A DNA stretch of 64,000 bases from Falsiruegeria mediterranea M17 (GTDB taxonomy: Bacteria; Pseudomonadota; Alphaproteobacteria; Rhodobacterales; Rhodobacteraceae): the NCBI RefSeq assembly GCF_900302455.1, contig NZ_ONZG01000005.1, positions 248,001 through 312,000 on the forward strand, read 5' to 3'. The notes under the pieces were generated by a model. The model did not search any database, was not told the origin of the DNA, and saw nothing but the letters and a program-made list of their open reading frames with translations. Position numbers and translations under genes: made by a program. Positions 35,106 through 43,948 of the stretch are shown piece by piece. Numbering within the stretch: position 1 is the stretch's first letter; every line of letters begins with the position of its first letter.

Positions 35106-35546
35106 CCTCCATCAGGTTGATCTCCGGTACTGACCTGCAAGGCCAGACCGAGGGTGAAGCTATATAGCCTGCCCAGACCAAGCGCTTGAGCCTGTATTGT
35201 CGGAAACCACAAGAGTTACGGGTGGGTTCATGAGTATTCGAGTGGAACAAATGCTCCTCTTTTTGGGGACGCTTCCGCTAGTGTTTTTTCGCACTGCTGC
35301 GCAAAGCGTGAAACAAACACATGTAATCGCTACCTCAGCGAATGACCGCGTCCCGCCCTTGGTGGTGGCAGGAAAGGGCCGCCTTGGGCTGACACCAGTC
35401 ACTGGCCACCTTGGTTCACACGTAATTTCGCTGCGGAAATGCTGCAGCAATGCCGAAAAGCAGCTTTGAGAAAAAAAACGGCGTCCGTGGTTTGCCCAAA
35501 AGGTTGTTGGACAGAGCTATGAAATAGCTCAAACTACATAACGAGT
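35106..35546. other. Gene-free gap of 441 bases
   Basis: The stretch between the dehydratase gene and the convergent DUF2306-like gene has only short overlapping frames with no family resemblance and no clear terminator. I see no RNA gene or repeat in it. Confidence 0.5.
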
Positions 35547-36407
35547 TTATTCGGCTGCATGCGGTATGCCTGCGTACTTTGCGTCCACTTTTCTGCGAAC
35601 TATTTCGGCAATCAGGATGCCTGCGGGTGCGGATCCCCAGATGCAAATCTGGATTGCGAGCGCCTCGATGTCTCGAAAGAGCGGGTCAATCACAAAGAGC
35701 ATGATCCGGAACAGCCAGAACGAGCCCCACATCGAGCCGACAAAACGCCACATCCAGATGCGATGTCCAGAGGTGTCCTTCCGACGGATCGCAAGCACCC
35801 CCATGACAGCCGTGGCATAGACGAACACCGACATGGAAAAGAAGCCCATAGACGACATCGTCCCGCCGTATTCACCGACCGAGCCGTGCTGGGCTGCAAG
35901 GATCACTGCGCAGCCGACGCCGAGGGTCAGTACGGCAAAGCTGATACGGCCAATGAGCGCATGATTGCGCCCGGTTCCGCCGGGAAAAAACATCTGCACA
36001 TGCATCAAGACGAACACGATGGAATTGCAGATGACATGACCCAATAGCAGCGCCGACCGCATCTCGGGGCCGTTCGCGAAACGGTCGTAAAATGCCACAC
36101 CCCACGCCGGATGGTTGGTATAGGTGTCGCCCCAGACCGAACAAGAGTTGTCAGGACAGGTCAAAACGGCATTGGCCGTGGCGGGATCGGTTAAGCCCAA
36201 ATTGATCAGGACGTCGTAGATGCCGACGAAATTGGCAATCGCAGCAGCAGGGCCGTAAATGACATAGCCAAGATTCAGATACAGCATCAGGACTGCGCCA
36301 AAGAGCAGTGCAGGCAGAAACTTCCCGCGCATGACCGCGTAAACCGCAAGACAGGCCCAGACCACCAAAGCGGCAAAGACCGACATCACTCCAATTGGCA
36401 AAGCCAT
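35547..36407 (-). CDS. Polytopic membrane protein, DUF2306-like
   Basis: A 286-residue inner-membrane protein with about seven or eight hydrophobic segments and little soluble sequence. A loop of about 60 residues after the second/third helix contains CPDNSCS, a possible disulfide pair facing the periplasm. Several helix-located His (GHVICNS, LMHVQMF, AAQHGS) resemble the conserved His of DUF2306 membrane proteins. The start at 36407 (MALPIGVM) follows GGGAGAACGAA. It lies downstream of an acyl-CoA synthetase with a 107-base gap. Function unknown. Confidence 0.65.
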   Translation of the reverse strand: MALPIGVMSVFAALVVWACLAVYAVMRGKFLPALLFGAVLMLYLNLGYVIYGPAAAIANFVGIYDVLINLGLTDPATANAVLTCPDNSCSVWGDTYTNHPAWGVAFYDRFANGPEMRSALLLGHVICNSIVFVLMHVQMFFPGGTGRNHALIGRISFAVLTLGVGCAVILAAQHGSVGEYGGTMSSMGFFSMSVFVYATAVMGVLAIRRKDTSGHRIWMWRFVGSMWGSFWLFRIMLFVIDPLFRDIEALAIQICIWGSAPAGILIAEIVRRKVDAKYAGIPHAAE

Positions 36408-36514
36408 TTCGTTCTCCCAATCCGAAACGAGCACGCCTCAGGCTCGCATAAGGGACGCGTGCAACGCAATGTTCTTGGTGATCTGCACCGCGCCTTGTTC
36501 AAAGGCAGCCCCGG

Positions 36515-38377
36515 CTACGCGACAGTGACACGTGTTTCGAACAGGAAATCCTGGAGTCTTTCTTCGACGCGAGATGCAGAAGGCCCGTCGCCCTCTGACA
36601 GCGACACCGTCACGCACAACCCGCGGAGCCCACCGGCATCGACTGTCACTTGGGCTTCGGGCAACTGCATCTCGTCATGAAGCAGGTTTGAGACGACCAT
36701 CCTGGCGGCATCGCACCGCAGGCTGGGTTTGTAGATCTTGCCCACAGAGGTCAGTGGAATCTCGTCAACAACCTGAATGATCTTTGGCCAAGCCGGTCTT
36801 TCATCAATCGTCTGCCGGGCATGCTCCATAAGGTCTGCAAGACTGACCTGCGCTGATGGGTGAAGCTGAACGAAACACATCGGCAGTTCTCCGGCATAGG
36901 GATCGGGCATTCCCACGGCTGCCGCCAAAGCCACACAGGGATTCGTGCTCATGGCATTTTCGATCATCACCGGATCAATGTTGTGACCGCTGCGAATGAT
37001 CAGGTCCTTTGAGCGGCCCGCAACGAAAAGACACCCCTGCGCGTCCTTGTATCCCAGATCACCCGAGTTCAGCACACCAGCTGCGAAAACCTCGTCATTG
37101 TGCTTGGGATCGCTATAGCCCGGAGACACATGAGGCCCCTGAATTGCGATGACACCGATCTCTCCGGTGTCGCAATGGTCGCCCAAACGTCCATCGCTTT
37201 CCAATTTCCGGACCTCAACGGTAGTGTATGGCAACGCCCAGCCCACGGAACCTGCGGTGCCGGACCCACAAAGGGGATCGATGCTGATGAGGCCGGAAGC
37301 TTCTGTCATGCCGAGGATTTCAAAGAGAGTGCAGCCAGTGACCTCGTTGAATTTCTGTGCCACGGCGGGCGGCAGCAAGGATGCACCGGTGGCCCCCGCG
37401 CGGACACGCGAAATATCGTGATCTTCGACCGGCGTTTGCAGGATTGCGCCAATCGCAGTCGGGACGCCACCAACGATTGTCACGTTGTACTCCGCGACAA
37501 GCCGCCAGAAACTTCCAACGACCGCCGGATTTCGCAGGCCCGCCGGTGTCATGACCAGCAGTTCGACACCGGCCATAAAGCAACTGAGCCCGCCCACAAT
37601 CGTGCCCGCGACGTGAAAGAGGGGAAAGGTCGCGGTAAACACATCATCCGGGCGAAAGCCGCACAAGACGGCCCCGCCGAACGCCGCGACCAACTGGCTG
37701 CGGTGTGTATGTGCGACAAGCTTGGGCACACCGGTTGTGCCTCCGGTGTGAAAATAGGCGGCCAGATCGGCACCGCTGCGCGCCTCTCCAAACGTCAGGT
37801 GATCGTCGGGCTGCGCCATCAAGGCTTCGCCAAAATCGAACACGCCGGGTTCGGTTGGCGTACCCGGAGGAGATACGCGCACAAGAACGAGGTCCGGGAT
37901 CTGGGCACGCAGCGCCAGGGCTTTTTCCCAGATGTCCAGTTGCGGATGAGGGCCGAGAGCGACCAAAATCCTGGCCTTGGAAGCTTTCAGAAGTTCAGCA
38001 ATGCTCTCGGGCTGCAGAAGGAAGTTGATTGGAACGGCATAACCTGCCGTTTCCGCGCCCCAGAGCGTGACATGCGTTTCAACCAGCGCAGGCAGCATGT
38101 ACGCAACGCCCGGCGCGTCACCTCCAATGTCCGTAAACAGATTTGCCGCGCGCCTGATTTGCCCCAGCAATTGTTGATAGGATACACGGCGCGGCTCTTC
38201 ATCCGCGGCCCCTGTCATCAGCATCGTGAGCGCGGTTGCCTCGGGGTCTCGCGCGGCGCTGCTTTCAAAGACCTCCAGAATGCTTTGCTCGGGCAGCCGC
38301 GCATCAAGCGTCATTTCCGCTTCAAACTCACGCAGGTCACGTTGCGATCTGATCGGCTGGCGTCCCAGAATGGCCAT
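36515..38377 (-). CDS. Acyl-CoA synthetase (AMP-binding, ANL superfamily)
   Basis: A 620-residue adenylate-forming ligase that would activate a carboxylic acid to its CoA thioester. Core motifs: P-loop FHTGGTTGVPKL, GMTEASG (A5), the YKDAQG/SGDLGY region with the ribose-binding Asp, RSKDLIIRSGHNIDP (hinge), and the C-terminal catalytic Lys in LTSVGKIYKP. The start at 38377 follows GCGAGGACACATC. It is longer than typical (540) because of an N-terminal extension. It has its own 328-base upstream gap, so is probably a separate transcript from the ligase/crotonase operon. The acid is unknown. Confidence 0.92.
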   Translation of the reverse strand: MAILGRQPIRSQRDLREFEAEMTLDARLPEQSILEVFESSAARDPEATALTMLMTGAADEEPRRVSYQQLLGQIRRAANLFTDIGGDAPGVAYMLPALVETHVTLWGAETAGYAVPINFLLQPESIAELLKASKARILVALGPHPQLDIWEKALALRAQIPDLVLVRVSPPGTPTEPGVFDFGEALMAQPDDHLTFGEARSGADLAAYFHTGGTTGVPKLVAHTHRSQLVAAFGGAVLCGFRPDDVFTATFPLFHVAGTIVGGLSCFMAGVELLVMTPAGLRNPAVVGSFWRLVAEYNVTIVGGVPTAIGAILQTPVEDHDISRVRAGATGASLLPPAVAQKFNEVTGCTLFEILGMTEASGLISIDPLCGSGTAGSVGWALPYTTVEVRKLESDGRLGDHCDTGEIGVIAIQGPHVSPGYSDPKHNDEVFAAGVLNSGDLGYKDAQGCLFVAGRSKDLIIRSGHNIDPVMIENAMSTNPCVALAAAVGMPDPYAGELPMCFVQLHPSAQVSLADLMEHARQTIDERPAWPKIIQVVDEIPLTSVGKIYKPSLRCDAARMVVSNLLHDEMQLPEAQVTVDAGGLRGLCVTVSLSEGDGPSASRVEERLQDFLFETRVTVA

Positions 38378-38705
38378 GATGTGTCCTCGCCTTCGATAAT
38401 GGATTGATTGAGCTTTTGTCGAAGTGGCAGGAAATGCAACCCTGATGCGCCCGTTCGGGCATGGAAGCAGATCGGCCTTACAGCAACTTAAAGCCAATCT
38501 CAGACGTTTCGAAGTGTCGAATTGACGAAGATCCATTCACACCACGGCGAAAGTCCGGTTCGAGCCTAGAGTCACCGATGCTGCAAGTTGCATGATTGAC
38601 TGCTATGTGACCCGACGGATCAAGAATTCAGCGATTGTATGGCTTTCGCCTGGAGTGCTGACACAGCAATCCATGAATATCTGGCGCAAACTCACGGGCG
38701 TTGGC
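38378..38705. other. Intergenic region between two acyl-CoA synthetase operons
   Basis: A 328-base non-coding gap on the minus-strand path. It must contain the promoter of the 620-residue ligase gene and the end of the upstream operon. I see no clear terminator, palindrome or small gene in it. Confidence 0.45.
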
Positions 38706-40346
38706 TCATGATTGTGCCGCAAGCTCCTTAGCGCGTTCACGCAGGGCAAATTTCTGAATCTTGCCCGTCGAGGTTCGGGGAATACTGGTCACGACAAACC
38801 GTCTAGGAACCTTATAGGCTGCCAGCCTATCGCGGCACCAAGTCCGTAGCGCTACGGTGTCGATCTCATGACCTTGGGAAGGTTCGATAAATGCACAAGG
38901 GGTTTCGCCCCATTTCTCATGCGGCATGGCGACAACGGCGGCGATCTCGATGGTGGGATAGCTATAAAGCACCTCTTCCACCTCGATCGAAGAAATGTTC
39001 TCGCCGCCCGAAATGATTATGTCCTTTGAGCGATCCTTGAGCTGGATATAACCATCGGGATGGATCACGCCCAGATCGCCGGAATGGAACCAGCCGCCCT
39101 CGAAAGCCTGTCGCGTGGCAGAGGGATTGCGGAAATAGCCCTTCATCACGACATTGCCGCGGAACATAACCTCGCCCATCGACTGGCCGTCGGGTGGGAC
39201 GGGCTCCATGGTTTCGGGATCAAGAACATCGAGCCCCTCAAGAGGCAGATAGCGCACGCCCTGGCGTGATTTGAGCCGCGCTTGTTCTTCGGCGGGTAGA
39301 GATGACCAGCTTTCATGCCAGTCGTTCACCACGGCAGGCCCGTAGGTTTCAGTGAGCCCGTACAGGTGGGTTACGTCAAAGCCTGCGGTTTTCATGTCCG
39401 CCAGCAGCTTTTCGGGGGGCGGTGCTGCGGCGGTGAAAAATTGCACAATGTGATCGAGCGCACGCTGGACGTCGGAAGGCGCCGAGATCAGCAGCGACAT
39501 GATGATCGGAGCGCCGCAGAGGTGGGTGACTTTTTCATCAGCGAGCGCGTTCCAGATCGGCTGGGCCCGGACTTGGCGCAGGCAGACATGTGTGCCGATG
39601 ATCGCCGAAAGCGTCCATGGAAAGCACCAGCCGTTGCAGTGGAACATTGGCAAGGTCCAGAGATAGACAGCATGTTTGGCCATAGAGGTAGTCAACGCAT
39701 TGCCTTGGGCCAGAAGATAGGCGCCCCGGTGGTGCGAGACGACACCCTTGGGATCGCCCGTGGTGCCGGAGGTATAGTTGATCGAGATCGCGTCCCATTC
39801 ATCCTCTGGCATAAGCCATTCGAACGCGGGATTGCCGCGCGCAAGGAAGGCTTCGTAATCCTCGCCATCAAATCCCGCGCGCGCGCCATCAAACTCGGGG
39901 TCGTCAACCTGGATCACCAGCGGACACGCTTGCGCCAGTTCAAGCGCCTGTTGCAGCAGAGGCATGAACTCGGAATCGACGATCACAATCTGCGACATCG
40001 CGTGATCCAGCTGAAAAGCGATGATCGCTGCATCGAGCCTTGTGTTGATCGAATGCAGAACCCCGCCGCACATTGGCACACCGTAGTGGCATTCCAGCAT
40101 TGCGGGCGTGTTGGGCAGAAGGGCCGAGACCGTATCGCCGGGCCCGATGCCGCGCTTTGTCAGCGCAGATGCCAATTGCCGCGCGCGGGTGTAGAACTGC
40201 GCGTAGCTGCGCCGCAAACCGCCATGGATGATCGCCGTATGTTCCGGGAAAACGGTCGCCGCACGCTCTAGAAAGGTCAGCGGCGTGAGCGGTTGGTGAT
40301 TTGCCGCAGTACGGTCAAGATCGGTGTTATAGGGGTTTGCGGCCAT
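38706..40346 (-). CDS. Acyl-CoA synthetase (plant AAE / medium-chain type)
   Basis: A 546-residue ANL-superfamily ligase. Motifs: NYTSGTTGDPKGVVSHH (P-loop), YGLTETYGP, GWFHSGDLGVIHPDGY, DRSKDIIISGGENISS and the C-terminal Lys in RTSTGKIQKF, so both half-reactions should be catalysed. It belongs to the same broad family as DmdB (methylmercaptopropionate-CoA ligase) but is not clearly that enzyme. It starts three bases after the crotonase stop with GGACG upstream, and is the last gene of an operon with a GcvT/DmdA-like protein, OsmC and a crotonase. Confidence 0.92.
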   Translation of the reverse strand: MAANPYNTDLDRTAANHQPLTPLTFLERAATVFPEHTAIIHGGLRRSYAQFYTRARQLASALTKRGIGPGDTVSALLPNTPAMLECHYGVPMCGGVLHSINTRLDAAIIAFQLDHAMSQIVIVDSEFMPLLQQALELAQACPLVIQVDDPEFDGARAGFDGEDYEAFLARGNPAFEWLMPEDEWDAISINYTSGTTGDPKGVVSHHRGAYLLAQGNALTTSMAKHAVYLWTLPMFHCNGWCFPWTLSAIIGTHVCLRQVRAQPIWNALADEKVTHLCGAPIIMSLLISAPSDVQRALDHIVQFFTAAAPPPEKLLADMKTAGFDVTHLYGLTETYGPAVVNDWHESWSSLPAEEQARLKSRQGVRYLPLEGLDVLDPETMEPVPPDGQSMGEVMFRGNVVMKGYFRNPSATRQAFEGGWFHSGDLGVIHPDGYIQLKDRSKDIIISGGENISSIEVEEVLYSYPTIEIAAVVAMPHEKWGETPCAFIEPSQGHEIDTVALRTWCRDRLAAYKVPRRFVVTSIPRTSTGKIQKFALRERAKELAAQS

Positions 40347-40349
40347 GGC

Positions 40350-41150
40350 TTAGGCGTCCTGCCATTGGGGCTGGCGCTTCTCGATGAAGGCACCGATTCC
40401 TTCTTCGGCATCGCGCGCCAGCATATTTTCGACCATTACTTGGCTGGCATAATCATAAGCCTCGGCCAAGGGCATCTCACGCTGCGCATAAAAGGCGCGT
40501 TTGCCAGTGGCCAAGGTCATGCTGGATTTAGAGGCGATTTTGCGTGCAACCTCACCTGTTGCCTCTTGCAGAGCATCCTTGGCCAGAGCGCGGTTGACCA
40601 GCCCGATCTCTGCAGCGCGCGCCGCTGAAATCATATCGCCGTTCAGCAGCATTTCCATCGCATGTTTGTTCACCACGTTGCGTGACAGCGCAACCATCGG
40701 GGTGGAGCAGAATAGCCCGATATGAACCCCGGGCGTGCTGAATTGCGCGCTCTCGGCGGCGATTGCGAGATCACAGCTTGCGATCAATTGGCAGCCCGCT
40801 GCCGTCGCAATCCCCGTCACTTCGGCAATCACCGGTTTGGGACAATTCACGATGCCTTGCATGACAACGGAACACATGGTCATAATCTTGGCGAAATAGG
40901 CTTCGCCGCCATCATCGCCTTCGCGTCCTGCGGTCATTTCTTTCAGATCATGACCTGCGCAAAAGGCTGGCCCGTTGGCCGCAAGAATGATCACCCTCAC
41001 TGCAGGATCTTTACCTGCCTCTTCAAAAGCGGTGCCAAGCGCGCCCAGCATTGCCTCAGACAGCGCATTGCGCCGTTTCACATCATTGAGCGTCAGACGT
41101 AGAACGCCCTCATCGCTCAGCTCGCGCAAAAGAAAATCACTCGATGTCAT
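40350..41150 (-). CDS. Enoyl-CoA hydratase family protein
   Basis: A 266-residue crotonase, the usual size. The oxyanion-hole loops are FCAGHDLKEM and ATAAGCQLIASCDLAIA; the H-D-L-K pattern is that of the ECHDC3-like subgroup. The usual catalytic Glu of bona fide hydratases at the second loop is not evident, so hydrolase or isomerase activity is possible. An AAGGGGGA ribosome site precedes the ATG. It lies between OsmC and the ligase, and presumably acts on the ligase's CoA product. Confidence 0.9.
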   Translation of the reverse strand: MTSSDFLLRELSDEGVLRLTLNDVKRRNALSEAMLGALGTAFEEAGKDPAVRVIILAANGPAFCAGHDLKEMTAGREGDDGGEAYFAKIMTMCSVVMQGIVNCPKPVIAEVTGIATAAGCQLIASCDLAIAAESAQFSTPGVHIGLFCSTPMVALSRNVVNKHAMEMLLNGDMISAARAAEIGLVNRALAKDALQEATGEVARKIASKSSMTLATGKRAFYAQREMPLAEAYDYASQVMVENMLARDAEEGIGAFIEKRQPQWQDA

Positions 41151-41171
41151 GGGCCAGTCCCCCTTATTGGG

Positions 41172-41621
41172 TTAGCGGATGTTGATCTCAACGCTGTCGG
41201 CCAGCGTGTTGGCAATAAAGCAATGGCGGTGCGCGCGGTCCTGCATCTGGGTCAGTTCCGCATCATCCACGGAAAACCCGGTATCAAAGCGCACTACGGG
41301 ATGAAGATCGATCCGCGTGACCGACATCTGGCCTTTGGGGTTCTTACCCAAATGCGCCACGGCAAAGTCATGATAGCTTGCCACGGGCCAGCCTGCTTTT
41401 GCGGCCAGAGCCAGAAAGGTCATCATGTGGCAGCTTGAAAGGGCCGAGGCCAATGCTTGCTCAGGATTTGTATTTGCGGGGTCGCCGCCCCAATCCGGCG
41501 CGGAATCTACCAGAACATCAAAGGCGTTGTTGAACTGAACGGTATGTTCGTTCGAATATTTGCCGGTTTGCAAAACAGGTTCGGCGCGCTGCCAGTGCAG
41601 CTCGATAGATAGATCAGACAT
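41172..41621 (-). CDS. OsmC/Ohr family protein
   Basis: A 149-residue protein of the OsmC fold. The two conserved redox cysteines are present: Cys64 in ASALSSCHMMTFLALA and Cys134 in HRHCFIANTL. Such proteins reduce organic or fatty-acid hydroperoxides through a Cys thiolate. It lies between the GcvT/DmdA-like gene (81 bases upstream) and the crotonase (21 bases downstream). A detoxifying role for a thiol or peroxide by-product of the pathway is inferred. Confidence 0.9.
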   Translation of the reverse strand: MSDLSIELHWQRAEPVLQTGKYSNEHTVQFNNAFDVLVDSAPDWGGDPANTNPEQALASALSSCHMMTFLALAAKAGWPVASYHDFAVAHLGKNPKGQMSVTRIDLHPVVRFDTGFSVDDAELTQMQDRAHRHCFIANTLADSVEINIR

Positions 41622-41701
41622 GAGGGAAGTCTCTTACATTCAATTCAGCAGGGGCGCAGTGCGCGCTCGTAAAAGAGTGCGCACTGCGTATGGAAACGGC
41701 T

Positions 41702-42844
41702 TTAGGCTGCTGCGATCTGCTTCTTGGGATCGTAGAAGGGGCGCTCAACCACGGTCGCTCTGGCCGGACCGGACAGTGTTACAACCGCAACCTCGGCACC
41801 AAGCACTGCGGCATCGGCATCAACCATCGCCAGCGCGATGTTCTTCTCCAGACGCGGCGAGTAGACCGCCGAGGTCACCTTGCCGATCTGAGTCTCGTTT
41901 TGGTTGACCGCCCAGAATGTCGTATTCGGGCCTGTGAGCGGCTCGCAATCGATCACAAGGCCAACTTGCTTGCGCTTGGGGCCTTCTTCTCTGATGCGGC
42001 GCAGGGCGGCCTTGCCGATGAAATCGGCTTCCATATCCAGATTGACCAGACGGTCAAAGCCCAGCTCAAACGGGTTGGTGCGAATATCCGCGTCGGCGTG
42101 ATAGGACAGCATGCCACCTTCGATACGGCGGATTGAGGAGGTGTGACCCGGCTTGAGACCGTGCGCAATGCCTGCTGCCATGATCCGCTCCCAGAGCTGA
42201 TCACCCATAGAGCCATCGCGTAGATAAAGCTCATAGCCCAGCTCGCTCGACCAACCGGTGCGCGACACGATAAGCGGAATGCCGTCCAGCTCGACCTCGC
42301 GTAGCCAGTAGTATTTCAGATCCATTATGTCTCTGCCGAAAAGCTCGACCATGATCTTACCGGAGTTCGGGCCCTGAAGCTGAAGCGGCGACACGTCCGG
42401 CTCGGTGATCTGAACGTCGAGACCGGAATTGATCGCAACGCCCTGCGCCCAGAGCAGGATGTCGCTGTCGGCCAGAGAGATCCAGAAATGGTTCTCGGCG
42501 AGGCGCAGCAGGATCGGATCGTTCAGGATGCCGCCGTCGGCATTGGTGATCAGGATGTATTTGCACTGCCCAACGGCCATCTTCGAAAGATCACGGCAGG
42601 TTAGCATCTGGGTGAATTTTGCGGCATCAGGTCCTGTGATCTCGACCTGACGCTCAACAGCCACATCGCAGAGTATCGCCTCATTCACGAGGTTCCAGAA
42701 GTTCTGCTCCGGATCGCCAAAATCACGGGGGATATACATATGGTTATAAACAGAGAACCCCTTTGCGCCCCAGCGAACAGTAGCGTCGAAATAAGGGGAT
42801 TTGCGGATCTGTGTGCCGAAGCCAAAATCATCTGTCAGCGTCAT
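41702..42844 (-). CDS. GcvT-family tetrahydrofolate-dependent demethylase, DmdA-like
   Basis: A 380-residue aminomethyltransferase-fold protein. The blocks YNHMYIPRDF, DVAVERQVEITGPDA, GGILNDPI (Asp109 at the position of the GcvT catalytic Asp), FWISLADSDILL, EPDVSPLQLQGPN and SRTGWSSELGYELYL line up with DMSP demethylase DmdA as I remember it, yet many residues differ and it is slightly longer. It is therefore best called a DmdA/GcvT relative that moves a methyl group to tetrahydrofolate; methyl donor unknown. The ATG at 42844 follows GAGGGCGAAAAT. It heads an operon with OsmC, a crotonase and an acyl-CoA ligase, next to an Lrp gene. Confidence 0.85.
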   Translation of the reverse strand: MTLTDDFGFGTQIRKSPYFDATVRWGAKGFSVYNHMYIPRDFGDPEQNFWNLVNEAILCDVAVERQVEITGPDAAKFTQMLTCRDLSKMAVGQCKYILITNADGGILNDPILLRLAENHFWISLADSDILLWAQGVAINSGLDVQITEPDVSPLQLQGPNSGKIMVELFGRDIMDLKYYWLREVELDGIPLIVSRTGWSSELGYELYLRDGSMGDQLWERIMAAGIAHGLKPGHTSSIRRIEGGMLSYHADADIRTNPFELGFDRLVNLDMEADFIGKAALRRIREEGPKRKQVGLVIDCEPLTGPNTTFWAVNQNETQIGKVTSAVYSPRLEKNIALAMVDADAAVLGAEVAVVTLSGPARATVVERPFYDPKKQIAAA

Positions 42845-42952
42845 ATTTTCGCCCTCATAGCAGGTGGCCTGATAGGCCATTGAAGTGGTAAAACCTGTGG
42901 ACGATCTAAATCAAATGGCCTGAGTGTATTGGTCTGAAAAGAGCACTTTCTC

Positions 42953-42998
42953 AGGCTGAACAGTCTATTTAACGCGCAGCTTTTAGACTGTTCAGCCT
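42953..42998. promoter_or_regulatory. Perfect 15-bp inverted repeat upstream of the DmdA-like gene
   Basis: AGGCTGAACAGTCTA (42953-42967) and its exact reverse complement (42984-42998) flank a 16-base AT-rich spacer, about 110 bases before the DmdA-like start and just past the lrp stop. There is no T-run on either strand, so it is unlikely to be an intrinsic terminator. Paired half-sites of this kind suit an operator for the adjacent Lrp-type protein or another dimeric regulator. Confidence 0.65.
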
Positions 42999-43008
42999 AC
43001 GCCTGTTT

Positions 43009-43497
43009 TCATGATCTGTTTGCGACAAGTTTTTCCAGATTTGGCCGACTCGTCTTGACCTGCCGCGTCACGATGTACGTCATGTAGCGGTCGATTTTCA
43101 GATCGGCTGACAGCATCTCTTCCATCATCGACTGAAACGCGGCCAGGCTGCGCGTTGCGATCTTCATCACATAATCCATCCCGCCACCTGTCGCGACGCA
43201 CTCAGTCACCTCATCCAAGCCCTGAATATGGGCCTCGAAGCGTTCGAAATCCGTTTTGCGATGATGGGTGAGCGAGACTGTTACGACGACTTCGGTGAAA
43301 TCGACAATGCGCTCTAAAGCGAGAGTTGCGTGATACCCGCGAATGTATCCTGAAGCCTTTAGACGATCGAGCCGCGCCCAGCAGGGCGTTGGCGATAAGT
43401 TCACCAACTCGGCCAATTTGGTTTTGCTTAATTGTCCGTACGTCTGAACAGCACTCAGTATGCGGATGTCTGTTGCATCAAGGCTGGGTTTTTTCAT
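43009..43497 (-). CDS. Lrp/AsnC family transcriptional regulator
   Basis: A 162-residue regulator. The helix-turn-helix is at about 5-60 (LDATDIRILSAVQTYGQLSK, then LSPTPCWARLDRLKASG), followed by the RAM ligand-binding domain with the V-A-T-GGGMDYVMKI stretch. The start at 43497 (MKKPSLDATD) gives the standard length; no strong ribosome site precedes it. It lies upstream of the DmdA-like operon, same direction, and probably controls it in response to an amino acid or related metabolite. Confidence 0.92.
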   Translation of the reverse strand: MKKPSLDATDIRILSAVQTYGQLSKTKLAELVNLSPTPCWARLDRLKASGYIRGYHATLALERIVDFTEVVVTVSLTHHRKTDFERFEAHIQGLDEVTECVATGGGMDYVMKIATRSLAAFQSMMEEMLSADLKIDRYMTYIVTRQVKTSRPNLEKLVANRS

Positions 43498-43948
43498 GAG
43501 ACCGCTATTTCGTTGGAGTGAGGGGCATAGTCTGACAATTGCCCCAGTTTTGGAAGATGAAGACATTTAGACGGTGAATACCAAAGAATGCATCTCGTTT
43601 TCTGCCCCTTTCGGTGCCAGGAACGCCAATATGGCCTTGCTACTTTGCGATATACACATTGCGCAGTTGTCGACCTTTGCAAAGTTTCGCGAGCAGCCCA
43701 AAGCCGACGTTCAATGAATGATTTTGTAATTTCCGATAACCGGGCTTTGCAGCCATTCTTATTAGTTTCACTACCGGATGCTTTCGCAACAATCACTTGT
43801 CTTCTGCTTCTTCGGGCTGACAGTGCTCGCGCAGACGATTGGGCTGCCTATAGACGCAAAATGGAGAGGCCCACTCACCCGCCACCTCAGCTGCTCAGTG
43901 CCCTACCGGACACCGAACGGAATGACGCAACAATGAGCAAATTACTTG
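43498..43948. other. Gene-free gap of 451 bases
   Basis: The space between the lrp start and the end of the porin gene has no frame with family resemblance on either strand. It should contain the lrp promoter (AT-rich around 43715-43775). I see no RNA gene, repeat or clear terminator. Confidence 0.45.

Noticed and set aside
37100-38407. Plus-strand frame of 435 codons
   Set aside because: Antisense of the 620-residue acyl-CoA synthetase; shadow of GC-rich codon use.
41702-42844. Calling the GcvT-like gene dmdA outright
   Set aside because: Block similarity is clear but many positions differ from the DmdA sequences I recall, and the neighbours differ; without an alignment the specific name is not justified.
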